Of a DNA stretch of 64,000 nt, positions 15,843 through 24,041 are shown piece by piece. Position numbers and translations under genes: made by a program. Under the pieces are notes generated by a model. The model did no database searches and had not been told where the DNA came from. It saw only the letters and a list, made by a program, of their open reading frames with translations. Positions within the stretch are counted from its first letter, which is position 1. Every line of letters starts with the position of its first letter. The DNA is taken from positions 141,142-205,141 of the forward strand of contig NZ_NPFA01000006.1 in the NCBI RefSeq assembly GCF_002265875.1. The letters run 5' to 3'. Source of the DNA: Marinococcus halophilus (GTDB lineage Bacteria; Bacillota; Bacilli; Bacillales; Marinococcaceae).

Positions 15843-15854
15843 GAGGTAATGCGG

Positions 15855-15919
15855 TTTTCGTACTATTATTTATGAAATTTTCGCCAGCGTGCGTATGAAT
15901 AAGTCCGATAGTACGAAAA
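15855..15919. repeat. 12-bp perfect inverted repeat with 41-base spacer
   Basis: TTTTCGTACTAT at 15855-15866 and its exact complement ATAGTACGAAAA at 15908-15919 flank 41 bases, all between the candidate GlnR/TnrA box and nasF. It may be a paired operator or a leader RNA stem. No known protein's site was recognised. Confidence 0.5.
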
Positions 15920-16043
15920 GAGAAAAAAGTACGTTAAGTTTTCTTTCACATATACTGCTTTGCCCTCTAGCTTTACCTAGAATAAAACTCGTAATCAAGA
16001 AAATAACTACTTCCTGTACATATTAAAAGGAAAGAGGTGCAGC

Positions 16044-17219
16044 ATGGGCAGCAATTATACTGGAATCGTTTCATTTGTAGGCGCCGGTCCAGGTGATCCT
16101 GAATTAATCACCGCTAAGGGGCTGCGTAAATTACAGCAGGCAGACGTAGTCATTTACGACCGCCTGGCTCACCCCGGGCTCCTGCTGCAGGCTTCTCCCG
16201 ATGCAAAATTTATATACTGCGGTAAACAGCCGTGCCGGCATACGCTCCGGCAGCATGACATTCACCACGAGCTTCGGGTCCATGCCAGACACGGCAGCCG
16301 GGTCGTCCGTTTAAAAGGAGGAGATCCGGGAGTCTTTGGAAGAGTCGGAGAAGAAGCCGAGGAGCTTCAAAAGCATCAGATCCGCTTTGAAATCATCCCC
16401 GGCGTGACTTCCGGAAGCGCCGCCCCGGCTTATGCCGGTGTTCCTTTGACCCACCGGGAACATTCCCGCTCTTACACCGTGGTGACCGGCCACGGCAAAC
16501 AGCAGGACGGCATGCCCGACATCCAATGGCACGGGCTTGCTGCCGGCTCCGATACGATTGTTTTTTATATGGGCGTCAAACACGCCGGGTGGATTGCAGA
16601 GCAGCTGACCCAGCACGGCCGCTCCCCCGAAGAGCCGGTGCTTATTGTGCAGTGGGGCACTTACGGTAAACAGCAATCAGCCGCCGCTTCGCTCGCCAGA
16701 CTTGAAGAAACAGTTAACAAAGAACAGATTGCAAATCCTGCCATTATTGTGGTTGGCTCTGTTACAGCAATGCATGCCCGGACGCAGTGGTTTAACCCAG
16801 GCAGAAAGACCGTCCGAAACATTGCAGCCTTCACCGACGGGGCCCCGGGGCTCCAGCAATTTACGGATTATCTGCAGGATGAGCAAACCGCTATCTGTCA
16901 TACGGAGCAGCCCATTGACGCTGGATGCCTTTCATCCAACGCTGAACACGCTCTTTGGCGCCTGCTTGAAGAAGAGCTTGTCGATACCATTTTTGTTCCC
17001 AATTATGCATCCTGCAAACGGCTGAAGCCGAACGTCAACCGTATGATCAGCGAACTGCACACCACCGCTTCTCCTGTTTACATTATTTTTGATAAGGAGG
17101 CTTTCCCTTCTGATGAAGAAGACGTGTTTTATATAGATCCTTCATTATCATTTGAAAAAATGACGGAACAGTTAAACAGCCTTACTTCTTTTCCTGTAAA
17201 AACTCCGGCTGGTATTTAA
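16044..17219 (+). CDS. nasF: Uroporphyrinogen-III C-methyltransferase (siroheme synthesis for nitrite reductase)
   Basis: Makes precorrin-2 from uroporphyrinogen III with S-adenosylmethionine, the first step to siroheme. The SUMT domain covers residues 1-250, with SFVGAGPGDPELITAKG, the SAM-binding VRLKGGDPGVFGR and IIPGVTSGSAAPAYAGVPLTH, interrupted here. Residues 255-391 are an extra domain without a clear motif. It resembles the C-terminal half of NasF of B. subtilis, or a degenerate uroporphyrinogen-III synthase. It lies 51 bases before nasD. GAAAGAGGTG precedes the ATG. Confidence 0.88.
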   Translation: MGSNYTGIVSFVGAGPGDPELITAKGLRKLQQADVVIYDRLAHPGLLLQASPDAKFIYCGKQPCRHTLRQHDIHHELRVHARHGSRVVRLKGGDPGVFGRVGEEAEELQKHQIRFEIIPGVTSGSAAPAYAGVPLTHREHSRSYTVVTGHGKQQDGMPDIQWHGLAAGSDTIVFYMGVKHAGWIAEQLTQHGRSPEEPVLIVQWGTYGKQQSAAASLARLEETVNKEQIANPAIIVVGSVTAMHARTQWFNPGRKTVRNIAAFTDGAPGLQQFTDYLQDEQTAICHTEQPIDAGCLSSNAEHALWRLLEEELVDTIFVPNYASCKRLKPNVNRMISELHTTASPVYIIFDKEAFPSDEEDVFYIDPSLSFEKMTEQLNSLTSFPVKTPAGI

Positions 17220-17270
17220 CACGACGAAAAAAATTCAGAATTATCTAAATTATATGAGGAGGTTTCATCT

Positions 17271-19700
17271 ATGAATAAAGAACGTCTCGTTTTAATCGGC
17301 AACGGCATGGCTGGCATGTACACCATTGAAGAAATTTTAAAGCAGGAGCCGGACCGTTTTGAAATTACAGTTTTCGGCAAGGAACCCCACCCAAACTACA
17401 ACCGCATTCTTCTTTCTTCTGTCCTCCAGGGGGACAGCGAATTAAAAGATATCGTTTTGAATGATTATGACTGGTATAAAGAACATAATATCACCCTTTA
17501 CACAGGCGATGAAGTCACTCGTATTGATACGAATAACAAGCAGGTGGAAAGCGCCGGCGGGATTGTATGTGCGTATGACCATCTGATTGTTGCTACCGGT
17601 TCCAACCCTTTCATGCCTCCTATTCCCGGATCTGATAAAGAAGGGGTCATTTCCTTCCGGGACATAAAAGATACTGAAACGATGATTGAAGCTTCCAAAA
17701 AGTATGAAAAAGCGGCCGTTATCGGCGGCGGCCTGTTGGGACTTGAGGCCGCCCGGGGCCTGCTGAACCTAAACATGGAAACAGAAGTGATCCATCTCCA
17801 GGATCAGTTAATGGAACGCCAGCTCGATCCTAATGCCTCCAAAATGCTGAAGCGTGAACTTGAAAACCAGGGCATGCGGTTCCATATGGAAAAGCAGACA
17901 GAGCAGATTTTCGGCCGCAAACGCGCACAGGGTCTTCATTTCAAAGACGGCGAATCGCTTTACGCCGACCTTGTTGTTATCGCTGTCGGCATCCGTCCAA
18001 ATATCGGCCTTGCAGAAAACTCCGGCCTGAAGACAAACCGCGCGATTATCGTGAATGACTTTCTTGAAACGAGCGCTCCCGATGTGTACGCCGTTGGCGA
18101 ATGCGCAGAGCATAACGGCATCGCTTACGGACTAGTAGCTCCCTTGTATGAACAGGGAAAAATTCTGGCTGAACGGCTCGTATCCAAAGAACCCGCAGGA
18201 ACCGGCTACCAGGGCTCGCTTACATCAACCAAATTAAAGGTTTCAGGCGTCGACGTGTTTTCTGCCGGTGAATTTGGCGAAGCGGACGATTTAAAATCTG
18301 TGCTCGTCCATGACGATTTTGACGGCGTTTATAAAAAAGTAAACATCCGTGATAACAAGGTGGTCGGAGCTGTTTTATTCGGAGATACCACTGACTCGCC
18401 GAAGCTTTTAAACCTTATCAATAAAAAAGAAGACATCTCCGAGGTTGGTAAAGGGATCATTCTTCCTTCTGAAAGCAACGCCCCGATGGAGAGCCCGGTG
18501 GTGGATATGGCAAACGAAGAAACAATCTGCGGGTGCAACGGTGTCTGTAAAGGAGAAATCGTTTCTGCTATTAACGAAAAGGGCCTTACCTCCGTCAACG
18601 AGGTCAAACAGCACACGAACGCTTCCCGCTCCTGCGGCGGCTGTAAACCGCTCGTTTCCGACCTGCTGAATGCCACGCTCGGCGACGGGGCTGCCGTCAA
18701 TGAAGTGGAGCCACTGTGCGGGTGCACCGACCTCTCCCACGAGCAGGTTATCGAAGAGATAAAAGCCAAACAACTTTCCCATACACGGGAAGTGATGAAC
18801 GTGCTGGGATGGAAGGAACCAGAAGGGTGCTCCAAATGCCGGCCGGCCCTGAACTATTATCTAAGCGTATCAAAACCGGAAGAATATGAAGATGACTATG
18901 CCTCCCGCTTTATCAATGAACGCGTGCATGCCAATATCCAAAATGACGGTACCTATTCCGTTGTACCAAGGATGTACGGGGGAGTCACTAATTCAGACCA
19001 GCTTCGAAAGATTGCCGATGTAGCAGAAAAATATGAAGTGCCTCTCCTTAAGCTGACAGGCGGCCAGCGTATTGATCTGCTCGGTGTCAACAAAGAGGAC
19101 CTTCCGGCCATTTGGGGAGACCTTGACATGCCTTCCGGCCATGCCTATGGAAAATCAATACGTACCGTAAAGACATGCGTAGGTGAAGATTTCTGCCGTT
19201 TTGGCACCCAGGATTCCATTGGAATGGGAATGACCATCGAGCGAAAATACGAGCGGCTTAACACCCCCCACAAGGTAAAAATGGCGGTCTCCGCCTGCCC
19301 GAGAAACTGTGCAGAATCCGGTATCAAAGATATTGGAATTGTCGGCCTTGAAGGTCACTGGGAAATGTATGTCGGTGGAAATGGCGGCGTGGATCTCAGG
19401 GGCGGTGAACTGCTTGGAAAAATGAACAGTGACGACGAACTGTTGGATGCTATCAGCGCTTTTCTTCAATATTACCGGGAATCCGCCCACTACCTCGAGC
19501 GCACCTCTCACTGGATCGAACGGGTCGGTCTCGATCATGTAAAAGCGGTGGTTCTTGAAGATGAAGAGGAACGGGCAAACTTAATTGAGCGCATGGAAGT
19601 GTCCCTCGAGCATAAGGGCGAAGACCCGTGGAAGGAACTTACCTATAACGAAAAGAAAAAACAGGAGCTGTTTGAACAGCGCAAAGTAGAGCTTGTTTAA
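17271..19700 (+). CDS. nasD: Assimilatory nitrite reductase [NAD(P)H], large subunit
   Basis: Cytoplasmic six-electron reduction of nitrite to ammonium. The N-terminus is an FAD/NAD(P)H pyridine-nucleotide reductase (LIGNGMAGMYT near residue 8, AVIGGGLLGLEAARGL near 149). Two BFD-type [2Fe-2S] modules follow (CGCNGVCKGE with RSCGGCKP near 422-460; CGCTDLS with CSKCRPA near 490-520). The siroheme-[4Fe-4S] domain carries TCVGEDFC and ACPRNC, the Cys-x5-Cys and Cys-x3-Cys ligands. The 809 residues match the 805 of B. subtilis NasD. AGGAGG precedes the ATG. nasE follows after 18 bases. Confidence 0.95.
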   Translation: MNKERLVLIGNGMAGMYTIEEILKQEPDRFEITVFGKEPHPNYNRILLSSVLQGDSELKDIVLNDYDWYKEHNITLYTGDEVTRIDTNNKQVESAGGIVCAYDHLIVATGSNPFMPPIPGSDKEGVISFRDIKDTETMIEASKKYEKAAVIGGGLLGLEAARGLLNLNMETEVIHLQDQLMERQLDPNASKMLKRELENQGMRFHMEKQTEQIFGRKRAQGLHFKDGESLYADLVVIAVGIRPNIGLAENSGLKTNRAIIVNDFLETSAPDVYAVGECAEHNGIAYGLVAPLYEQGKILAERLVSKEPAGTGYQGSLTSTKLKVSGVDVFSAGEFGEADDLKSVLVHDDFDGVYKKVNIRDNKVVGAVLFGDTTDSPKLLNLINKKEDISEVGKGIILPSESNAPMESPVVDMANEETICGCNGVCKGEIVSAINEKGLTSVNEVKQHTNASRSCGGCKPLVSDLLNATLGDGAAVNEVEPLCGCTDLSHEQVIEEIKAKQLSHTREVMNVLGWKEPEGCSKCRPALNYYLSVSKPEEYEDDYASRFINERVHANIQNDGTYSVVPRMYGGVTNSDQLRKIADVAEKYEVPLLKLTGGQRIDLLGVNKEDLPAIWGDLDMPSGHAYGKSIRTVKTCVGEDFCRFGTQDSIGMGMTIERKYERLNTPHKVKMAVSACPRNCAESGIKDIGIVGLEGHWEMYVGGNGGVDLRGGELLGKMNSDDELLDAISAFLQYYRESAHYLERTSHWIERVGLDHVKAVVLEDEEERANLIERMEVSLEHKGEDPWKELTYNEKKKQELFEQRKVELV

Positions 19701-19718
19701 TATGAGGGAGGCACAAAG

Positions 19719-20045
19719 ATGAATAGTATAAATAAGCAAAAAGAAATAGCAGTAGCCACCGTTGATGAGATTGCAGTGGACATTCCTAAAGAGGTAATTA
19801 TTGAAGAAACCTCGATCGCTATTTTCAAGACGAAAGACAGCACTATTTTCGCCCTGGAGAACAAGTGCCCTCATAAAGGAGGGCCCCTTTCCCAGGGGAT
19901 AGTCAGCGGGGAGCACGTCTTCTGCCCTCTCCATGACTGGAAAATCAGTTTACACGACGGGCGGGCCCAGGGGGCGGACGAAGGCTGTACCGCCTCCTAT
20001 GGCACAAGAGTGGAAAACAATACGGTTTATCTGCTTTTAAAATAA
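19719..20045 (+). CDS. nasE: Assimilatory nitrite reductase small subunit (Rieske type)
   Basis: A 108-residue Rieske-fold [2Fe-2S] protein partnering NasD. Ligands are Cys50-Pro-His52 (NKCPHKGGPLSQG) and Cys69-Pro-Leu-His72 (VFCPLHDWKISL), with the usual 16-residue spacing. Length and position agree with NasE of B. subtilis. The start has GAGGGAGGC upstream, and the gene is tightly linked to nasD. Confidence 0.93.
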   Translation: MNSINKQKEIAVATVDEIAVDIPKEVIIEETSIAIFKTKDSTIFALENKCPHKGGPLSQGIVSGEHVFCPLHDWKISLHDGRAQGADEGCTASYGTRVENNTVYLLLK

Positions 20046-20164
20046 AGCTTTTTCTGCCGCACCGGTGAACTTCCTGAGAAATAAGTATGCGTGCGCGAAC
20101 TTTCCAATGTTTTTTGAATAAACCAAAAATAATTACCCAACCTTAGGAGGTTCCCCTTTTAACT

Positions 20165-21700
20165 ATTAAAGATCTTTTCCGCTTTAAGGATGAACGCATT
20201 AAGATTCTCCATTTCTGTTGGTTTGCGTTCTTTATCTCATTTTTTGCCTGGTATAACATGGCTCCACTTGCCACTACCATGATGGCTGACCTTGGATGGC
20301 TTACGACAGAACATATTGCCGCTCTCGGAATTATGAACGTCGCTTTGACTATTCCGGCCCGGATTATTATCGGGTCTCTCCTTGACCGCTTTGGCCCGCG
20401 GGTCGTCTTTTCCACCCTACTGATTATTATGGCTGTACCTACTTTTATTTTCGCCTTCGGAAGCACCTGGGCGCAGCTTGCCATCAGCCGGCTTGTGCTC
20501 GGGAGTATTGGCGCAAGCTTCGTAGTCGGTATCCGCATGATCGCAGAATGGTTCCCGCCCAAGCACGTAGGCTTTGCTGAGGGGATTTACGGCGGCTGGG
20601 GCAATTTTGGTTCGGCAGCGGGGGCTATCGTTCTTCCGTGGCTCGCCATCACCCTTATCGGCGGCGATGACAGCTGGAGATACGCCGTCGCTTTCACCGG
20701 GGTTGTCTGCTTTATTTATGGTATTGTGTTCTACTTAAACGTTCGCGATACGCCGGAGGGCCATACGCTTATCAAACCGAAGCGTTCCGGCGCCATGGAA
20801 GTGAGCTCCTGGAGAGATATGGCTCAATTGATGTTTTGGACTCTACCTATCGGTGGCGCCGTGGCTCTCAGTGCCTGGAGGGTGTTCGACATGGGCTTTA
20901 TCTCTACTTCTGTTGTGTACGGCATTTTTATAGCTGTAGGATTCGTATTGATTTACCAGATGTATATGATTGTGAAAATAAACGTTCCTATTATTAAGCA
21001 AGGTGTAGCAAAGGACGACCAGTATAATTTCAAAAACGTCGGAGCTCTGAATAGTACGTATTTTGCCAACTTCGGCGCAGAACTTGCGATTGTGTCTATG
21101 CTGCCGATGTTTTTTCAGCTCACCTTTTCCCTTACTCCGGCCACAGCCGGGCTTATTGCGGCATCATTTGCTTTTGTGAACCTGCTCGCGCGTCCACTTG
21201 GCGGGGTACTCTCTGACCGCCTCGGAAGCCGCCGGAAGGTGATGCTCGTTTATATGTCCGGCATCGTGATCGGCATGTGCGGTATGGGCATGATTAACTC
21301 CGGCTGGCCGGTACTACTGGCTGTGCTCATGACAGTACTCACTTCATTATTTGTGCAGGGAGGCGAAGGCGCCACCTTCGCAATGGTTCCAATGGTAAAA
21401 AAACGGGTCACCGGGCAGGTGGCCGGCATGACCGGAGCATACGGAAGCATCGGCGCAAGTGTATATTTAACATTATATACGTTTGTCACCCCAAGCCAAT
21501 TTTTCTTCATTTTGGCCGGAGGAGCTTTTGTAAGTTTTATCATATGCTATTTCACCCTCGAGGAACCGGAGAATTCCTTCGCTGACGACTATTATCTCTC
21601 CAAGGAGGACCAACTGCTTAAAGAAAAAGCAAAAGAAGCCGCGTTCCGTTCAAGGAAAGCCGTTTCCTACGTTAGCCAGGCTTCTGAGAAAGACCGCTGA
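20165..21700 (+). CDS. nasA: Nitrate/nitrite transporter of the major facilitator superfamily, start codon non-canonical
   Basis: A 12-span NarK/NasA (NNP family) carrier with motif A in RIIIGSLLDRFGPR, the first nitrate signature GIYGGWGNFGSAAGA and the second GEGATFAMVPMV plus GQVAGMTGAYGSIGA. The first ATG in frame is at 20258, yet the 31 codons before it encode the usual family start (KDLFRFKDERIK, then the first membrane helix), and AGGAGG stands at 20145-20150. No ATG, GTG or TTG lies between the in-frame TAG at 20144 and 20258. TTA at 20159 has ideal spacing and ATT at 20165 is the only rare-start candidate. I annotate from ATT; a TTG-to-TTA change is equally possible. Confidence 0.88.
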   Translation: MKDLFRFKDERIKILHFCWFAFFISFFAWYNMAPLATTMMADLGWLTTEHIAALGIMNVALTIPARIIIGSLLDRFGPRVVFSTLLIIMAVPTFIFAFGSTWAQLAISRLVLGSIGASFVVGIRMIAEWFPPKHVGFAEGIYGGWGNFGSAAGAIVLPWLAITLIGGDDSWRYAVAFTGVVCFIYGIVFYLNVRDTPEGHTLIKPKRSGAMEVSSWRDMAQLMFWTLPIGGAVALSAWRVFDMGFISTSVVYGIFIAVGFVLIYQMYMIVKINVPIIKQGVAKDDQYNFKNVGALNSTYFANFGAELAIVSMLPMFFQLTFSLTPATAGLIAASFAFVNLLARPLGGVLSDRLGSRRKVMLVYMSGIVIGMCGMGMINSGWPVLLAVLMTVLTSLFVQGGEGATFAMVPMVKKRVTGQVAGMTGAYGSIGASVYLTLYTFVTPSQFFFILAGGAFVSFIICYFTLEEPENSFADDYYLSKEDQLLKEKAKEAAFRSRKAVSYVSQASEKDR

Positions 21701-21778
21701 GCCGCGGCCCTGGACCTGTTTTGACAGGCTCCTCGGGCTGCAGAGGCCATCGCCTGCCATGTCAGCCATAAACCCCGG

Positions 21779-21823
21779 CCAGCCCCCGTGCCTTTTACAA
21801 CCAGGTCAGGGGCTGGTTTTTTT
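21779..21823 (+). terminator. Terminator of the nasFDEA operon
   Basis: CCAGCCCC pairs with GGGGCTGG (8 bp, longer loop) and is followed by seven T. Confidence 0.8.
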
Positions 21824-21846
21824 ATTTTTTAAACGACCCTTCACCG

Positions 21847-21873
21847 CAAAAAAACACTGCCAATGCCGGCAGC
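21847..21873 (-). terminator. Terminator of the nasBC operon
   Basis: On the minus strand CTGCC-GGCATT-GGCAG is followed by TG and a run of seven T, just past the nasC stop. Confidence 0.7.
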
Positions 21874-21887
21874 GTTCATTATATCTG

Positions 21888-24041
21888 TTATATTTCTTGT
21901 TTTTTAGCTTCTGCCGGCTTCATGGAGACAGCTGCCAGCTTGAACCCAGGCATCTGGCAGACTGGGTCCAGGGTGCCAGCAATCAGCCGGTTTACGTTCT
22001 GTTTGCCAGCCCAGTGAAAAGGCACGAAAATGGTGTCCTTCCGGATATTTTCTGACCACTGGTTTCTAACCACAATAGATCCTTGCAGAGATTCCAAAGT
22101 AACAAGATCGTTTTCTTTAATGCCATACTTGTCTGCTGTTTCAGGATGAATTTCGACAAATGATTCAAAATAACGGGCATTTAACCTCGCGCTTTTTCCT
22201 GTCTGCACCCCTGTCAAATAATGAGACATAACCCTGCCGGTCGTTAAATACAGCGGTCTCGCTTCCGACAGCCGTTCTTTGATAATTTCTTCCCCGTGTT
22301 CTGGGGTAAAGCAGTGGGCTCTACCGTTACTGTGTACAAACGACTCGTCAAACAGGCGCTGCCTTCCTTTCTCTTCCAGGGAAGGGCATGGCCAGAAGAC
22401 ACCATTTTCCTGTTTAATCCGTTCATACGTGATTCCGTAATAATCAGCCGGCCCTCCCTTCGAAGCAAGACGCAGCTCTTCGAAAATTTCTTCTGCTGAG
22501 CGGTAGCTGAACCACTCTCCTTTGCCAAGACGTGAAGCTATCAGCGATAAAATCTCCCAGTCATGCTTTGCCTGGCCGGGTGCCGGGCGGCCTCCCTGTC
22601 TCCAGGTGACCCGTCCCTCCATATTTGTGAGTGTTCCTTCGTCTTCAATATAAGCAGTCGATGGGAGGACCAGATCAGCATATTCGGCTGTTTCGGATAT
22701 GAATAAATCCACGACCACTAAAAAATCAAGTGCCTCAAGTCCCTCCTTCACAATAGAGGCATTCGGATTGGAAGCAATTGGATTCGAACCTACTAAAAAC
22801 ATTCCTTTAATTTCCCCGTTCTTTGTTTTCTGCATCATTTCGTAGGCGGACACACCTTTGCCGGGCATATCCTTCTCATTCACATTCCAAACCGCAGCCA
22901 CGTGCTCCCTGGCTTTTGGGTCTTCAATTGAGCGGTACCCCGGAAGCTGGTCAGATTTTTGACCGTGTTCCCGGCCTCCCTGGCCGTTTGCCTGGCCGGT
23001 AATCGCTCCGTATCCTGCACCCGGCTTGCCAATATGGCCGCAGACTAGCGCTAAATTAATAAAATGACGCACAGCCTGGTGCCCGTCAATCTGCTGCTCC
23101 ACTCCCCGCGCAGTAAATATCATGCCTGTCCCCGCTTCGGCGAAGATTGTAGCCGCCTGCTCAATATCACCCCGGGGCACGTCTGCCCGTTTCGCCAGTT
23201 CCTCTACGCTGTACTGGCGCACGTAAGCTTCAAGCTCTTCCGCGCCTTCCGTACGGTTCTGCAAAAATTCTTTATTCTGCAGATTTTTATCAAAAATCAC
23301 TTTTAAAAGCGCGGTCGTCAAAGACCAGTCTTCGCCGGGCTTTAGCTGCAAATGCAGGTCTGCCATTTTAGCCGTTTCTGTCACTCTTGGATCAATCACA
23401 ATAATAAAGGACCCGTTCTGCTTCGCCTGTTCAAAATAAGGCATAATAGTCGGCTGGCATTCGGCAATATTAGTACCGGCGAGTATGAGGCATTTTGCGT
23501 TTGGAATCTCTTCTATGCCGTTGGTAAAACCGCGGTCAACGCCGAACGTCTTTGTCGCCGCTGAAGCAGCAGAAGACATACAGAACCGCCCGTTGTAATC
23601 GATGTATTTTGTCTGCAGCCCCACCCGGGCAAACTTACCGAGCAGATAGGCTTCTTCATTTGTAAGCGAACCGCCGCCGTATACCGATAAAGCATTTTTG
23701 CCGGAGGTCTCCTGAATTTCCTTCGTCCGCTGTTCAATAATATCCAGCGCTTCGTCCCATTCAATGGGCTTAAAACGCCCACCCACTTTTTTCATCGGGT
23801 TGGTGATCCGGTCTTCATGAATCACGTGCTGATAAGCCGAGTGGCCTTTGACACATAACCGGCCATGCGTGGTGGGATTATCCACGCCAACGGTTTTATA
23901 TTTAACGCCTCTTGTAGTAATCTGCTCCACTACTTCCTTTTTACACTGCATGCTGCAGAAAGGGCACTGAGCCTGGTGCCGGTTTTCTTCGAGCACCGCC
24001 GGCTCTATCGTTTGTCCGTAATTGGATCCGAAATCATTCAT
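21888..24041 (-). CDS. nasC: Assimilatory nitrate reductase catalytic subunit (molybdopterin)
   Basis: Reduces nitrate to nitrite in the cytoplasm. An N-terminal [4Fe-4S] motif, CPFCSMQC with GRLCVKG (Cys26, 29, 33 and about 63), leads into the Mo-bis-MGD domains: VYGGGSLTNEEAYLLGKF, GTNIAECQPT and GKPGAGYG, interrupted here, and the C-terminal dinucleotide-binding domain with YLTTGRVMSHYLTG. The 717 residues fit the 710 of B. subtilis NasC. The start overlaps the end of nasB by 8 bases, so the pair is coupled. Confidence 0.95.
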   Translation of the reverse strand: MNDFGSNYGQTIEPAVLEENRHQAQCPFCSMQCKKEVVEQITTRGVKYKTVGVDNPTTHGRLCVKGHSAYQHVIHEDRITNPMKKVGGRFKPIEWDEALDIIEQRTKEIQETSGKNALSVYGGGSLTNEEAYLLGKFARVGLQTKYIDYNGRFCMSSAASAATKTFGVDRGFTNGIEEIPNAKCLILAGTNIAECQPTIMPYFEQAKQNGSFIIVIDPRVTETAKMADLHLQLKPGEDWSLTTALLKVIFDKNLQNKEFLQNRTEGAEELEAYVRQYSVEELAKRADVPRGDIEQAATIFAEAGTGMIFTARGVEQQIDGHQAVRHFINLALVCGHIGKPGAGYGAITGQANGQGGREHGQKSDQLPGYRSIEDPKAREHVAAVWNVNEKDMPGKGVSAYEMMQKTKNGEIKGMFLVGSNPIASNPNASIVKEGLEALDFLVVVDLFISETAEYADLVLPSTAYIEDEGTLTNMEGRVTWRQGGRPAPGQAKHDWEILSLIASRLGKGEWFSYRSAEEIFEELRLASKGGPADYYGITYERIKQENGVFWPCPSLEEKGRQRLFDESFVHSNGRAHCFTPEHGEEIIKERLSEARPLYLTTGRVMSHYLTGVQTGKSARLNARYFESFVEIHPETADKYGIKENDLVTLESLQGSIVVRNQWSENIRKDTIFVPFHWAGKQNVNRLIAGTLDPVCQMPGFKLAAVSMKPAEAKKQEI

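Noticed and set aside
20258..21700. Nitrate transporter starting at the first ATG
   Set aside because: This would delete the first membrane helix, and no ribosome site is near that ATG; the coding signal extends upstream.
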